Numbered from the stretch's first letter, positions 25,839-34,623 are shown. The stretch: 46,399 bases of DNA from an uncultured Allomuricauda sp. (GCF_947258355.1 NZ_CAMYIC010000019.1:1-46399); one strand, 5' to 3'. Translations and numbers: made by a program. The notes: a model not told the origin generated them from the letters alone.

Positions 25839-26537
25839 TTGGGTTCAACAATTTTTAAACATACACACCCGTATGCCCCTTTTTTATTGTCGGAGGCCAC
25901 TAAATTAATTGTGGGGACCTTGCCACCGCCTCGGTTTACAACAGGTGAGCTAAAGCCACAGGATGTGGATTTCTGCTATGGCAGTTGCAACGGTCAGTTG
26001 TGGCCCATTCTGGATAAAATATTTGATTTGGGTCTAAAATACGAAACAACTGAAGAGGCTGTTCAACAGCGTAAACAGTTTCTTGTCAATCACAAAATAG
26101 GGGTGTGCGACATTGTAGAGATCGCCGAACGCGAAAAAATAGATGCGTCCGATTTGGGCATGCAAAATGTAATCCTTCGGGATTTGGTCGGTTACTTGAA
26201 AAAATACCCCAATATCAAGACACTTTTGTTTACAGGGGGAAATAGTAAAAATGGCCCTGAATATTTCTTTCGTAAACAGTTAAAGGAGTATGGTCTAAAA
26301 TTAAAAGTAGTCTCCAACGAGGTGCCCCGAATCCATCATCTGGAGTTGCCAATCACCTCGAGTTCTGTGTCAGTTCGAGCGCAGTCGAGAACCATAAAAA
26401 CGGTTTCTTTGACCGCCCCTTCGGGTGCTGCCAATCGTGCAGTGGGTAGTTTGCAGGCATACAAGGATATTAAAAGTAAAAACCCTGAATTCAACACTGT
26501 TGATTTCAGGGTAATGCAGTATAGAGCGTTTTTTTAA
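25839..26537 (+). CDS. Uracil-DNA glycosylase-like (MUG/TDG-type) protein with an in-frame repeat insertion
   Basis: The family pattern is visible: LIVGTLPPPRF near the N-terminus (active-site loop, like GINPG in MUG), GSCNGQLWPIL, TLLFTGGNS in the middle, and LTAPSGAANRA near the C-terminus (like the PxxSGxN DNA-binding loop). The role is probably uracil or mismatch base removal, but catalysis cannot be confirmed from sequence. No ATG lies near the N-terminus, and TTG at 25839 gives the expected start. The segment SVSVRAQSRT (about residues 175-187) is encoded by a repeat copy at 26368-26393 and lies just before the C-terminal loop. The stop shares 4 bases with the opposing M20 gene. Confidence 0.78.
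   Translation: MGSTIFKHTHPYAPFLLSEATKLIVGTLPPPRFTTGELKPQDVDFCYGSCNGQLWPILDKIFDLGLKYETTEEAVQQRKQFLVNHKIGVCDIVEIAEREKIDASDLGMQNVILRDLVGYLKKYPNIKTLLFTGGNSKNGPEYFFRKQLKEYGLKLKVVSNEVPRIHHLELPITSSSVSVRAQSRTIKTVSLTAPSGAANRAVGSLQAYKDIKSKNPEFNTVDFRVMQYRAFF
26368..26393 (+). repeat. REP-like half element inside the glycosylase-like gene
   Basis: The core GAGCGCAGTCGAGA and the flanking TGTCAGTTC are identical to the left arm of the element at 2852-2876. Here a single arm is present. The reading frame stays open through it and encodes VSVRAQSR. No inverted partner arm of similar length follows. Confidence 0.85.
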
Positions 26538-28030
26538 TTCATTTCAGAAGAAAGAATCCCATAAAATGCCTTAATGCCATAGGCCAATTGGCCGATTTTT
26601 ACATTTTCGTTGGGACTATGTTGGTTGTTGTCTGGATTTACCACGGGTACAATAAAGGCTGGAATCTTCAATTCGTTGATAAATGGGGAAATAGGTACTG
26701 TACCTCCCATGGTACGGATTTGAATGACTTCTTCCCCAAAACTTTGATTTAGGGTGTTCACAATAAAATCTCCATAAGGATTATCCAAATCGGTACGGAA
26801 GGCATCGGTTACGCTACCTTCTTTCACCGTTACAATTTTATCAAATTGCATACGCTCTTCTTTAGAGGGCATATGGTCCAATACGTTGTACCCCTGTTTG
26901 GTAATATGGTCTTTAACCAATTGTTTCAAACGGTTGCCATCACTTTCAACGACCAACCTTAAATCCAGTTCAGCCGTGGCGCTTTCAGGAACAATGGTCC
27001 TGGCTTTGTCGCCTACCCAACCAGAGCCCAATCCACGAATATTGAGAGAGGGATATTGCAGGGCTTCTTGATAAAAACCACCTACTTTTTCAGCTGACTT
27101 AAACTGAAGTTTTTCCGCTATGGCCTCGTCGCTATCGGGAACACTCTTTAAGATGGAGTCTGTTTTTTCGTCAATGGTAATGCCATCGTAGTATCCAGGA
27201 ATGGTTACCCTGCCGTCTTTGTCTTTCATGGTAGCTAGCAATTGTGCCAACTGGAACCCAGGGTTTGGGGCGTAATTACCATAATGTCCGCTATGTTGTG
27301 GTTTTATGGGTCCGTAGGTGGTAAGGGATAAGGTCGTGATGCCACGACATCCGTAAACCACGGTAGGATTTTCCGAAGCATGTACGGGTCCATCCACAAT
27401 CATTAAAAAATCGGATTCCAATAATTCCCGATACTGTTTCACAGCGGCTGGCAAAGGCTTGCTGCTCTTTTCTTCCTCACTGTCCAAAATCACTTTAATG
27501 TTGAACGGGATTTCTTTACCGTCTTTTTTTAAAAGGTCCATGGCGTTCAAGAGCATCACAATTGGGGATTTATCATCCGATGTAGATCGTCCGAACAACC
27601 GCCAATCGTAGTTGATGTCATCACCTAATTCATCAAAGGAAACTGTTTCAAATCCACCATCTTTTGGGGCTTTCAATACTACCTCATATGGATTGGGTTG
27701 ATTCCATTTGGATGGGTCAACGGATTGTCCGTCAAAATGCATATAAATAAGTACGGTTGGTTTGCCACTGTTCATTGGCATTGCGGCAAAGAACAAAGGG
27801 AGCCCTTCCGTGTCCAAAACTGCAGTGTTAAACCCCCTATCGCCAAATTTTCGTTTCAGCCACATAATGTTAAGGTCAATATCCGCTGCATCCAAAGCAT
27901 CATTGGGGATGGCGATAAATTCGCGGATTTCGTTGATGGCATCGGCCACTTGGGATTTTATGGCCACATCATCTTGTGCAGAAAGGGAAAAAGTAAGGCA
28001 CAGGGAAACTAAGAATAGCGTTTTCTTCAT
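26534..28030 (-). CDS. M20 family metallopeptidase, secreted
   Basis: A signal peptide (MKKTLFLVSLCLTFSLSAQ) starts at the ATG at 28030, which I choose over the longer frame. The di-zinc site residues are present: IYMHFDGQSVDP (His), GRSTSDDKSP (Asp; family (R)GTSDDKG) and LDSEEEKSS (Glu-Glu). The ending NPDNNQHSPNENV supplies the last His. The enzyme is probably a periplasmic dipeptidase or carboxypeptidase. It follows trpA by 34 bases on the same strand and may share the trp transcript or have its own promoter. Its stop overlaps that of the glycosylase-like gene. Confidence 0.88.
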   Translation of the reverse strand: MKKTLFLVSLCLTFSLSAQDDVAIKSQVADAINEIREFIAIPNDALDAADIDLNIMWLKRKFGDRGFNTAVLDTEGLPLFFAAMPMNSGKPTVLIYMHFDGQSVDPSKWNQPNPYEVVLKAPKDGGFETVSFDELGDDINYDWRLFGRSTSDDKSPIVMLLNAMDLLKKDGKEIPFNIKVILDSEEEKSSKPLPAAVKQYRELLESDFLMIVDGPVHASENPTVVYGCRGITTLSLTTYGPIKPQHSGHYGNYAPNPGFQLAQLLATMKDKDGRVTIPGYYDGITIDEKTDSILKSVPDSDEAIAEKLQFKSAEKVGGFYQEALQYPSLNIRGLGSGWVGDKARTIVPESATAELDLRLVVESDGNRLKQLVKDHITKQGYNVLDHMPSKEERMQFDKIVTVKEGSVTDAFRTDLDNPYGDFIVNTLNQSFGEEVIQIRTMGGTVPISPFINELKIPAFIVPVVNPDNNQHSPNENVKIGQLAYGIKAFYGILSSEMN

Positions 28031-28064
28031 GAGACAAATCAATGTTGATTTTAAAAGCTGAAAT

Positions 28065-28826
28065 TTAACGAATTTGCTTCACAAAGTCACCAATACCATC
28101 AACTCCATTTACGGTTAAATGTTTGATGAAGGCCGAACCGATAATGGCTCCCTTGGCTTTTTGTGTAGCCTGCTCAAATGTTTCTGCATTGCTGATACCG
28201 AATCCAACGATTTGAGGGTTGTTCAACTCCATGCTGGCTATGCGGTTGAAATAGTCGGATTGCTCACTACCGAATCCTTGTTTTGCCCCTGTGGTGCTCG
28301 CAGAACTTACCATGTAAATAAAACCTTCGGAGGCATCATCAATAGCTTTTATGCGTTCATCACTCGTCTGTGGGGTAATCAGAAAGACATTGATCAATCC
28401 ATGTTTTTTAAAAATATCCTCGTATTCCTCCTTGTAGACATCTAAAGGCAAATCGGGAAGAATGAGACCATCGATTCCTATTTCTTCACATCGGGCACAA
28501 AACTCGGCTACACCATACTGAAGCACAGGATTAAAATAGCCCATCAAAATAAGGGGAATGGAAACCGTTTTCCGAATATCTTTCAATTGCTCAAAGAGCA
28601 GCGAGGTGTTCATGCCATTTTTAAGGGCGGCCGTGGAACTTTCTTGGATGGTGGGGCCGTCTGCCAACGGGTCACTGAACGGCAACCCTATTTCGATAAG
28701 GTCTACGCCGCTCTTTTCCAAATCTTGGATGATTTTTACAGTATCGTCCAAATTGGGGTAACCTGCAGAGAAATATATGGAAAGGATTTTTTTGTCCTCC
28801 TGTAGTTTTTGTTTGATCCTGTTCAT
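28065..28826 (-). CDS. trpA: Tryptophan synthase alpha chain
   Basis: It cleaves indole-3-glycerol phosphate to indole, which is channelled to TrpB. The active-site Glu and Asp are in [20 protein letters not shown]. The [12 protein letters not shown] segment and the phosphate-binding GFGISNAE are present. The length of 253 aa is normal. Its ATG overlaps the trpB stop by 4 bases, a sign of translational coupling. It is the last trp gene of the operon. Confidence 0.97.
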   Translation of the reverse strand: MNRIKQKLQEDKKILSIYFSAGYPNLDDTVKIIQDLEKSGVDLIEIGLPFSDPLADGPTIQESSTAALKNGMNTSLLFEQLKDIRKTVSIPLILMGYFNPVLQYGVAEFCARCEEIGIDGLILPDLPLDVYKEEYEDIFKKHGLINVFLITPQTSDERIKAIDDASEGFIYMVSSASTTGAKQGFGSEQSDYFNRIASMELNNPQIVGFGISNAETFEQATQKAKGAIIGSAFIKHLTVNGVDGIGDFVKQIR

Positions 28827-30007
28827 AATTTGAAATAATCAATATAGTTCTGTAAATCTTTGTCACCACGGCCGGATAGGTTCACTACCACCACATCATC
28901 GGGATTGAACTTTCTGTCCTCAAAAATGGCCAGTGCATGGGAGGTTTCAATAGCTGGAATAATACCTTCCAATTTACAGAGCTCCAACCCAGCCTTCATC
29001 GCATCATCATCGGTAATGGAAATGAACTCGCCACGACCCGAAGCGTACAAGTGAGCGTGCATCGGTCCGACCCCAGGATAATCCAATCCTGCCGAAATGG
29101 AGTAGGGTTCTGTTATTTGTCCATCTTGCGTTTGCATCAACAGAGTTTTGCTACCATGGATAATACCGACTTTCCCCAAAGCGGATGTCGCGGCGCTCTC
29201 ACCCGAATCAACTCCCTTTCCAGCGGCCTCAACAGCAATAATACCTACTTCTGGTACATCCAAATAATGATAGTAGGCCCCGGCAGCATTACTGCCTCCG
29301 CCTACGCAGGCTACCACATAATCCGGGTTTTCCCTGCCTTCTTTTTCTTGAAGCTGATTTTTGATTTCCTCCGAGATTACCGATTGGAAACGGGCCACCA
29401 TATCTGGGTAGGGATGCGGCCCTACTACCGAACCAATAATATAATGCGTGTCCACGGGATTGTTGATCCAATCACGAATTGCTTCATTGGTGGCATCTTT
29501 TAAGGTCTTGCTGCCCGATGTAGCTGGTCTAACCTCGGCTCCCAACATTTTCATGCGGGCCACGTTCGGTGCTTGGCGGGCAATATCGATTTCGCCCATG
29601 TACACAACACATTGAATCCCCATCAAAGCGCAAACAGTCGCCGTTGCCACGCCGTGTTGACCCGCACCTGTTTCTGCAATGATTCTGTTCTTGCCAAGCT
29701 TTTTGGCCATCAATATTTGGCCAATGGTATTGTTGACCTTATGAGCGCCAGTATGGCACAGATCTTCTCGCTTTAGGTAGATTTTGGTATTGTACTTTTC
29801 GGATAGGCGCTTTGCAAAATAAAGCGGTGTTGGACGACCAACGTAATCCTTGAGCAATTGATGAAACTCTTCCTTGAACGAAGGTTCTTCCATAATGCTG
29901 AGGTAGTTCTGTCTAAGCTCCTCACAATTGGGATATAGCATCTCCGGGATAAAAGCTCCCCCAAACTCGCCGTAGTATCCCCGTTCATCAGCATGATAGC
30001 TTTTCAT
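28823..30007 (-). CDS. trpB: Tryptophan synthase beta chain
   Basis: This PLP enzyme condenses indole with serine to give tryptophan. The PLP lysine is in [19 protein letters not shown], and the cofactor phosphate loop is GGGSNAAG. The catalytic Glu region follows the lysine ([13 protein letters not shown]). The length of 394 aa is normal. It follows trpF by 13 bases. Confidence 0.98.
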   Translation of the reverse strand: MKSYHADERGYYGEFGGAFIPEMLYPNCEELRQNYLSIMEEPSFKEEFHQLLKDYVGRPTPLYFAKRLSEKYNTKIYLKREDLCHTGAHKVNNTIGQILMAKKLGKNRIIAETGAGQHGVATATVCALMGIQCVVYMGEIDIARQAPNVARMKMLGAEVRPATSGSKTLKDATNEAIRDWINNPVDTHYIIGSVVGPHPYPDMVARFQSVISEEIKNQLQEKEGRENPDYVVACVGGGSNAAGAYYHYLDVPEVGIIAVEAAGKGVDSGESAATSALGKVGIIHGSKTLLMQTQDGQITEPYSISAGLDYPGVGPMHAHLYASGRGEFISITDDDAMKAGLELCKLEGIIPAIETSHALAIFEDRKFNPDDVVVVNLSGRGDKDLQNYIDYFKL

Positions 30008-30020
30008 TGGTTCTTATTTT

Positions 30021-30671
30021 TTAGTTGCGAACGCTATTCAGCGATTCGATAAATACTTTTAGATCATCTATGTTTTTTAGGCCTGGGGCCGTCTCAAATT
30101 TACTGTTCACATCAATGGCGAAACAATTTTCGGAAGCGGTGCTGTTTAAAAAGTCCTGCAATTTTTCCTTGGAGTCCAACCCAATACCACCGCTTAAAAA
30201 GTAGGGTTTATTGGATGTGTATTTTTCCAAGACCGACCAGTTAAACGTATACCCATTGCCTCCAGGGAGTTTTCCTTTGGTGTCAAACAGAAAATAATCG
30301 CACACTTCTTCATATTCTTTCACTACATCAAAATTAAAATCATCTTTGATGGAGAATACTTTGATGGTTTCTAGATTTCTCGACTGCGTTCGAAATGACA
30401 GAAATCTTTCATTCAGTTCATGACAATAATCAGCACTTTCCTTACCGTGCAGTTGTACCGCATCCAATTGATAGTGGGCTACTTTTTCCAAAACTTCTTT
30501 CAAAGGTGCATCCACAAAAACCCCTACTTTTTTAATGGAACTAGGCACCGTGGGCATCTCTCCAGAAAAATAGCGGGAAGAAGGTTCCCAAAAGATAAAC
30601 CCCAAATAATCGGGTTGCAATGTTGCTACTTCCTCAGGATTATGGTTCATGCCACAAATCTTTAGTTTCAT
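30021..30671 (-). CDS. trpF: Phosphoribosylanthranilate isomerase with an in-frame repeat insertion
   Basis: It isomerises phosphoribosylanthranilate to CdRP by an Amadori rearrangement. The catalytic Cys is in KICGM near the start, and the catalytic Asp is in FAIDVNSKFE near the C-terminus. VQLHGKES and FLFDTKGKLPGGNGYTFNW are also typical. The ATG at 30671 is chosen because the family begins MKLKICG; a GTG at 30683 that overlaps the trpC stop is possible. The peptide FLSFRTQSRNL after NER (about residues 85-100) comes from a repeat copy and lengthens a surface loop. The enzyme probably tolerates it, because all family motifs are intact. Confidence 0.95.
   Translation of the reverse strand: MKLKICGMNHNPEEVATLQPDYLGFIFWEPSSRYFSGEMPTVPSSIKKVGVFVDAPLKEVLEKVAHYQLDAVQLHGKESADYCHELNERFLSFRTQSRNLETIKVFSIKDDFNFDVVKEYEEVCDYFLFDTKGKLPGGNGYTFNWSVLEKYTSNKPYFLSGGIGLDSKEKLQDFLNSTASENCFAIDVNSKFETAPGLKNIDDLKVFIESLNSVRN
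30371..30402 (-). repeat. REP-like element inside trpF
   Basis: Read on the coding strand it contains TGTCATTTCGAACGCAGTCG followed by AGAAATCTAG. This is the same repeat family as 2852-2923, with an A replacing a G in the core and TTTC replacing GTTC. It is translated in frame as LSFRTQSRNLE. It seems to be one arm only. Confidence 0.85.
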
Positions 30672-30679
30672 GGTATTGA

Positions 30680-31465
30680 TCACGAGATTATTTTATCAAT
30701 AAATTTTTTTGCACTTTGCCCGGGTTCGTCGGTCTTCATAAAATTTTCACCGATCAAAAATCCTTGATAGTCGAACTCCTTTAACTCACGAATGGCTTCG
30801 ACTGAACTGATGCCACTTTCTGAAACCTTTACAAAATCGTCCGGAATTTTTTTTGACAAGGTTTTACTGATATCTAAATCGACCTCGAAGGATTTAAGGT
30901 TCCGGTTGTTCACACCCAACATATCCAAACTCGGCATCAGGGATTTTTCCAATTCCTCTTCGTTGTGTACTTCCAAAAGTACATCCAAGCCCAAACCTTT
31001 GGCCAATTCGGACAAGGTCTTTATTTCTTCTTTGGACAATATGGCCGCAATCAATAAAATAACATCGGCACCATAGGCTTTGGCCTCCACAATTTGATAT
31101 TCATCTATGATGAATTCTTTCCTTAAAATGGGAATATTCGTAGAAGCCCTTGCAAGAACCAAATCATCCAAGGAACCTCCAAAATATTTCCCATCGGTCA
31201 ACACCGACATGCCACAGGCTCCTGCATCGGTATAGCCCTTGGCCACATCTTGTACGCTCAAACTTTGGTTGATCACGGATTTGGATGGGGAACGGCGTTT
31301 ATGCTCTGCAATAATGCCCGAGTTGCTTTTACGCAACACTTCCGCCAATGAGACCGAGGTGCGTTCCATCATCACCGAAGCCTCCAATTGTGGTAGGGTA
31401 ATGAGCGTTTTTTTTAAATCGACCTCTTTGCGTTTATCTGCTACTATTTTATCTAGTATGTTCAT
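30680..31465 (-). CDS. trpC: Indole-3-glycerol phosphate synthase
   Basis: It closes the indole ring, converting CdRP to indole-3-glycerol phosphate. The motifs IIAEHKRRSPSKS (catalytic Lys), VLTDGKYFGGSLDDL, ILRKEFIIDEYQI and LGVNNRNLKSFEVD are all present in the (beta/alpha)8 order. The length of 261 aa is normal. It is separate from trpF in this operon, not fused as in E. coli. Its stop lies 8 bases before the trpF ATG. Confidence 0.97.
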   Translation of the reverse strand: MNILDKIVADKRKEVDLKKTLITLPQLEASVMMERTSVSLAEVLRKSNSGIIAEHKRRSPSKSVINQSLSVQDVAKGYTDAGACGMSVLTDGKYFGGSLDDLVLARASTNIPILRKEFIIDEYQIVEAKAYGADVILLIAAILSKEEIKTLSELAKGLGLDVLLEVHNEEELEKSLMPSLDMLGVNNRNLKSFEVDLDISKTLSKKIPDDFVKVSESGISSVEAIRELKEFDYQGFLIGENFMKTDEPGQSAKKFIDKIIS

Positions 31466-31475
31466 TTTTTATTGT

Positions 31476-31534
31476 TGTCATTCTGTATGGAGTGAAAAAT
31501 CTCTTGCAATCTCTCGACTGCGCTCGAGATGACA
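31476..31534. repeat. REP-like element between trpD and trpC
   Basis: It begins TGTCATTCTG and ends with CTCGACTGCGCTCGAGATGA followed by CA, so its outer TGTCA and TGACA ends are inverted. The CTCGACTGCGCTCGAG segment matches the core of the other copies in inverse orientation. It fills almost the whole 69-base spacer and abuts the trpD stop codon. In the trp mRNA it would form a hairpin between two cistrons. Confidence 0.85.
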
Positions 31535-32530
31535 CTAATTCTTACTCAATTCCTGCAATTTTTTTAGGGCTTCCAGTCCTTTGCCACCAAACAACGACTC
31601 TTTTGCTTTCTCAAAACCTGCTTTTGGCGTGGTGCCCTCTACCGTGGCAATGGCGACACCTGCATTGGCACATACTACATTGTTCTGGGCATTGGTGCCC
31701 TTGCCGTGCAAAATATCCATGAAGATTTGAGCGGACTCCGCCACATCCTCACCACCTACGATTTCTTGTTGTGAAACTTTTTCCACGCCAAAATCAGCTG
31801 GTCTCAATATGGCTTCGGTGTGGTTGGATATTGTTTTTGTGTCACCTGTTAGGGAGATTTCATCATACCCGTCCAAAGCATTTAAAACAGTGAATTTTTT
31901 ATCCGTGTTCTGATATAGATAGCCATACATTCTCGCCAGTTCAAGATTAAAGACGCCCACCATCTGGTTTTTCGGGAATGCTGGATTCACCATAGGTCCC
32001 AACATATTGAAAAACGTTTTCACGGCCAACTCTTTTCGGATGGGGGCTACGTTCTTCATTGCCGGGTGAAATAGGGGTGCATGCAATACACAAATACCTG
32101 CCTCCTCGATGGTTTTCTTTAGAAAATCGGCATCATTGCTAAATTTGATGCCCAAAAACTCCATGACATTACTACTCCCGCATTTTGAGGACACTCCATA
32201 GTTACCATGTTTGGTTACATGTATTCCTGCTCCTGCGGTCACAAATGAAGCAAGAGTGGAAATATTAAAGGTATCCTTGCCATCTCCGCCCGTCCCGCAA
32301 AGGTCAATGGGATTGTATTCTGATAGGTCCACTGCCAAACACAGTTCCAAAAGTGCATCACGGAAACCTTCAAGTTCTTCAATGGTAATACTACGCATCA
32401 TATAAACCGTTAGGAAAGCGGCAATTTGTGAACTGTTGTAATCGCCTTTGGCAATGTTCACCAAAATCTGCTTGGCTTCTTCCTTGGGTAGAATCTCGTG
32501 ATTAATCAGTTTATTTAAAGTCTTTTTCAT
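31535..32530 (-). CDS. trpD: Anthranilate phosphoribosyltransferase
   Basis: It transfers the phosphoribosyl group from PRPP to anthranilate. The PRPP loop is DLCGTGGDGKDTFNIST, and the anthranilate-binding KHGNYGVSSKCGSSNVMEFLG follows. NMLGPMVNPAFPKNQMVGVF is also diagnostic. The length of 331 aa is normal. It is not fused to trpG. Repeat-containing spacers lie on both sides. Confidence 0.97.
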   Translation of the reverse strand: MKKTLNKLINHEILPKEEAKQILVNIAKGDYNSSQIAAFLTVYMMRSITIEELEGFRDALLELCLAVDLSEYNPIDLCGTGGDGKDTFNISTLASFVTAGAGIHVTKHGNYGVSSKCGSSNVMEFLGIKFSNDADFLKKTIEEAGICVLHAPLFHPAMKNVAPIRKELAVKTFFNMLGPMVNPAFPKNQMVGVFNLELARMYGYLYQNTDKKFTVLNALDGYDEISLTGDTKTISNHTEAILRPADFGVEKVSQQEIVGGEDVAESAQIFMDILHGKGTNAQNNVVCANAGVAIATVEGTTPKAGFEKAKESLFGGKGLEALKKLQELSKN

Positions 32531-32540
32531 TGTTCTTTTT

Positions 32541-32607
32541 TGTCATTCCTGCGAGGGCAGGAATCTATTTGTTATTATTCTCGAATCCCGCCTGCGCGGG
32601 AATGACA
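32541..32607. repeat. GC-rich palindromic element between trpG and trpD
   Basis: Two inverted arms, TGTCATTCCTGCGAGGGCAG (left) and CCGCCTGCGCGGGAATGACA (right), flank an AT-rich centre. Both have the TGTCATT/AATGACA ends of the other copies but a GC-richer core, so this looks like a second subfamily. It occupies most of the 83-base spacer and would form a strong hairpin in the mRNA. Confidence 0.85.
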
Positions 32608-32613
32608 TATAAA

Positions 32614-33180
32614 TTAGGTGTTTAACCAATTTTTCAGCATTTGTTTTCCTTGGGGTGTCAAAACGGATTCTGGATGAAACTGCACTGCTGTCACATCATA
32701 TTCCTTGTGTCGAAGTGACATCACTTGTCCGTTTTCATCCACCGCGGTGGTCTCTAATACCTCCGGCAAATCAGGGTCCACAACCCAAGAATGATATCTG
32801 CCCACCTGAAGCGTTTTGGGCATACCGGAGTAAATATGGTCGTCCTTGGTGACGGTTATAGTGGTGTCCACCCCATGATATACTTGGTCTAAGTTGATCA
32901 AGGTGCCTCCGAATACTTCGCCAATGGCCTGAAGGCCCAAGCATACCCCAAAAATACGTTTGGTAGGCGCGTAGGTTTTGATGATTTCCTTTAAAAGTCC
33001 TGCTTCATCAGGTATTCCCGGTCCAGGGGAAAGCACGATGTATTCAAACGGTTCGACTTCGTCCAAAGTGAGTTTGTCATTCCGTTTAACAGTCACTTCG
33101 CAATCCAAATCTTCCAGATAGTGCACCAAGTTGTAGGTGAAGCTATCGTAGTTGTCTATCATTAAAATCTTTCTTCCCAT
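32614..33180 (-). CDS. trpG: Anthranilate synthase component II (glutamine amidotransferase)
   Basis: It releases ammonia from glutamine for TrpE. The class I amidotransferase triad is visible: the Cys in FGVCLGLQAIGE and the His and Glu in VQFHPESVLT. The start MIDNYDSFTYNLVHYL is the family hallmark. The length of 188 aa is normal. It begins 2 bases after trpE ends, so the two subunits are coupled. Confidence 0.97.
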   Translation of the reverse strand: MGRKILMIDNYDSFTYNLVHYLEDLDCEVTVKRNDKLTLDEVEPFEYIVLSPGPGIPDEAGLLKEIIKTYAPTKRIFGVCLGLQAIGEVFGGTLINLDQVYHGVDTTITVTKDDHIYSGMPKTLQVGRYHSWVVDPDLPEVLETTAVDENGQVMSLRHKEYDVTAVQFHPESVLTPQGKQMLKNWLNT

Positions 33181-33182
33181 GC

Positions 33183-34580
33183 TTAGATTGTTTCGGCAAT
33201 TTCCAACGCTTTGGTCAATGCGCCCAATTTATTGTAAGTCTCTTGGAGTTCATCATCAGGATTGGATGCAGCCACCAAACCTGCACCTGCTTGGTAATTC
33301 AGTTCGTGATCCTTGCTCAAAAAAGTTCGAATCATGATAGCGTGGTTAAAGTTGCCTTCAAAATCCATGAATCCTATGGCACCACCATAATAGGAACGGC
33401 TTGTTTTTTCATATTTCTCGATAAGTTGCATGGCCATATGCTTAGGTGCCCCGCTCAAAGTGCCTGCAGGAAAGGTGTCGGCGACCACTTTCATGGTAGT
33501 GCTGTCCTTTTTCTTTTGTCCTGTTACTTTGGACACCAAGTGGATAACGTGTGAGAAATACTGCACTTCGCGATAGGTTTCCACGTTTACGGTATTTCCG
33601 TTACGGCTCAAGTCGTTTCGGGCAAGATCCACAAGCATCACGTGTTCGCTGTTCTCTTTTTCGTCCTGCGCCAGTTTTTTGGCCAGTTCGGCATCTTTTT
33701 CATCGTTTCCGGTACGTTTGTAGGTTCCGGCAATGGGATGAATCTCTGCCTTGCCATCTTTTACGATCAATTGTGCTTCTGGGGAGCTCCCAAAAATTTT
33801 AAAATCACCATAATCAAAATAAAAGAGATAGGGGGAGGGGTTAATGGAGCGAAGTGCTCGGTACACATTGAACTCGTCTCCCTTGAATTTTTGTTTGAAC
33901 CTTCTGGAAAGTACCAGTTGGAATACATCACCACGTTTACAATGTTTTTTGGCTAATTCGACCTGTTCTTTGTAATCTTCATCCTTTAGATTGGATTTTG
34001 GTTCACCTTCCTTGTTAAAATTATATGATGAAAATGTACGGACATTCAAAAGCTGCTTCATTTCTTCCACGTTGCTTTCGGTGTTGTAACAATGGGCGAA
34101 CAAATAGGCTTCATTCTTAAAATGATTGATAGCGATGATATTCTGGTACACCGCATAATAGATGTCTGGAATATTAGACGAATCTTCCTTTTTGGAAATC
34201 TCCACGTCCTCGAAATAACGAACGGCATCGTAGGCCATATACCCGAACAATCCGTTGTAAATGAACTTGAAACCATTCTGCGAGGTCTTGAATTGTTTCC
34301 CGAAGTGGTGTATCATCTCTGGAACATCGGTATCTGGAGTGATTTCGGTTACTTCTTTTGAACCATCGGGAAAACGTTGGGTAATGGTTTCGTTCTCCAC
34401 TTTAATGGATGCAATGGGATTGCAACAGATATAAGAAAAACTATTGTCGTTGGCATGGTAGTCGCTACTTTCCAAAAGAATACTGTTGGGGAACTTGTCC
34501 CTGATCTTCAGGTAGACGCTCACGGGTGTAATCGTGTCCGCGAGGATTTTTTTGTAATGGGTCTTTAAAGTATACTTCAT
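33183..34580 (-). CDS. trpE: Anthranilate synthase component I
   Basis: It converts chorismate plus ammonia to anthranilate, the first committed step of tryptophan synthesis. SILLESSD near the N-terminus is the LLES motif that binds tryptophan for feedback inhibition, so allosteric control is probably retained. The catalytic C-terminal part includes IAGTYKRTGNDEKDAELA, LVDLARNDL, GTLSGAPKHMAM and YYGGAIGF. The ATG at 34580 (MKYTLKTHYK) gives 465 aa. The longer frame would read through the attenuator. It is the first structural gene of the operon and lies 8 bases after the terminator U-tract. Confidence 0.97.
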   Translation of the reverse strand: MKYTLKTHYKKILADTITPVSVYLKIRDKFPNSILLESSDYHANDNSFSYICCNPIASIKVENETITQRFPDGSKEVTEITPDTDVPEMIHHFGKQFKTSQNGFKFIYNGLFGYMAYDAVRYFEDVEISKKEDSSNIPDIYYAVYQNIIAINHFKNEAYLFAHCYNTESNVEEMKQLLNVRTFSSYNFNKEGEPKSNLKDEDYKEQVELAKKHCKRGDVFQLVLSRRFKQKFKGDEFNVYRALRSINPSPYLFYFDYGDFKIFGSSPEAQLIVKDGKAEIHPIAGTYKRTGNDEKDAELAKKLAQDEKENSEHVMLVDLARNDLSRNGNTVNVETYREVQYFSHVIHLVSKVTGQKKKDSTTMKVVADTFPAGTLSGAPKHMAMQLIEKYEKTSRSYYGGAIGFMDFEGNFNHAIMIRTFLSKDHELNYQAGAGLVAASNPDDELQETYNKLGALTKALEIAETI

Positions 34581-34588
34581 ATTAGTCC

Positions 34589-34623
34589 TAAAAAAGAAAA
34601 AGGCCTGTCGTGATGACAAGCCT
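34589..34623 (-). terminator. trp attenuator terminator (region 3:4)
   Basis: On the minus strand, arms AGGCTTGTC and GACAGGCCT (9 pairs with one G-U) enclose ATCAC. They are followed directly by TTTTTCTTTTTT, which is complete intrinsic-terminator architecture. It lies between the leader ORF and trpE, with only 8 bases to the trpE ATG. Its loop and 3' arm contain TCACGAC, which can pair with GTCGTGA at the end of the leader ORF instead. Confidence 0.92.

Noticed and set aside
25839..26537. Glycosylase-like gene as a pseudogene because of the repeat insertion
   Set aside because: The reading frame is intact, the motifs on both sides are preserved, and the length remains reasonable.
30371..32607. 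Possible CRISPR array because repeats recur in the trp operon
   Set aside because: The copies are irregularly spaced, differ in orientation and lie in or between genes; there are no spacers and no cas genes.
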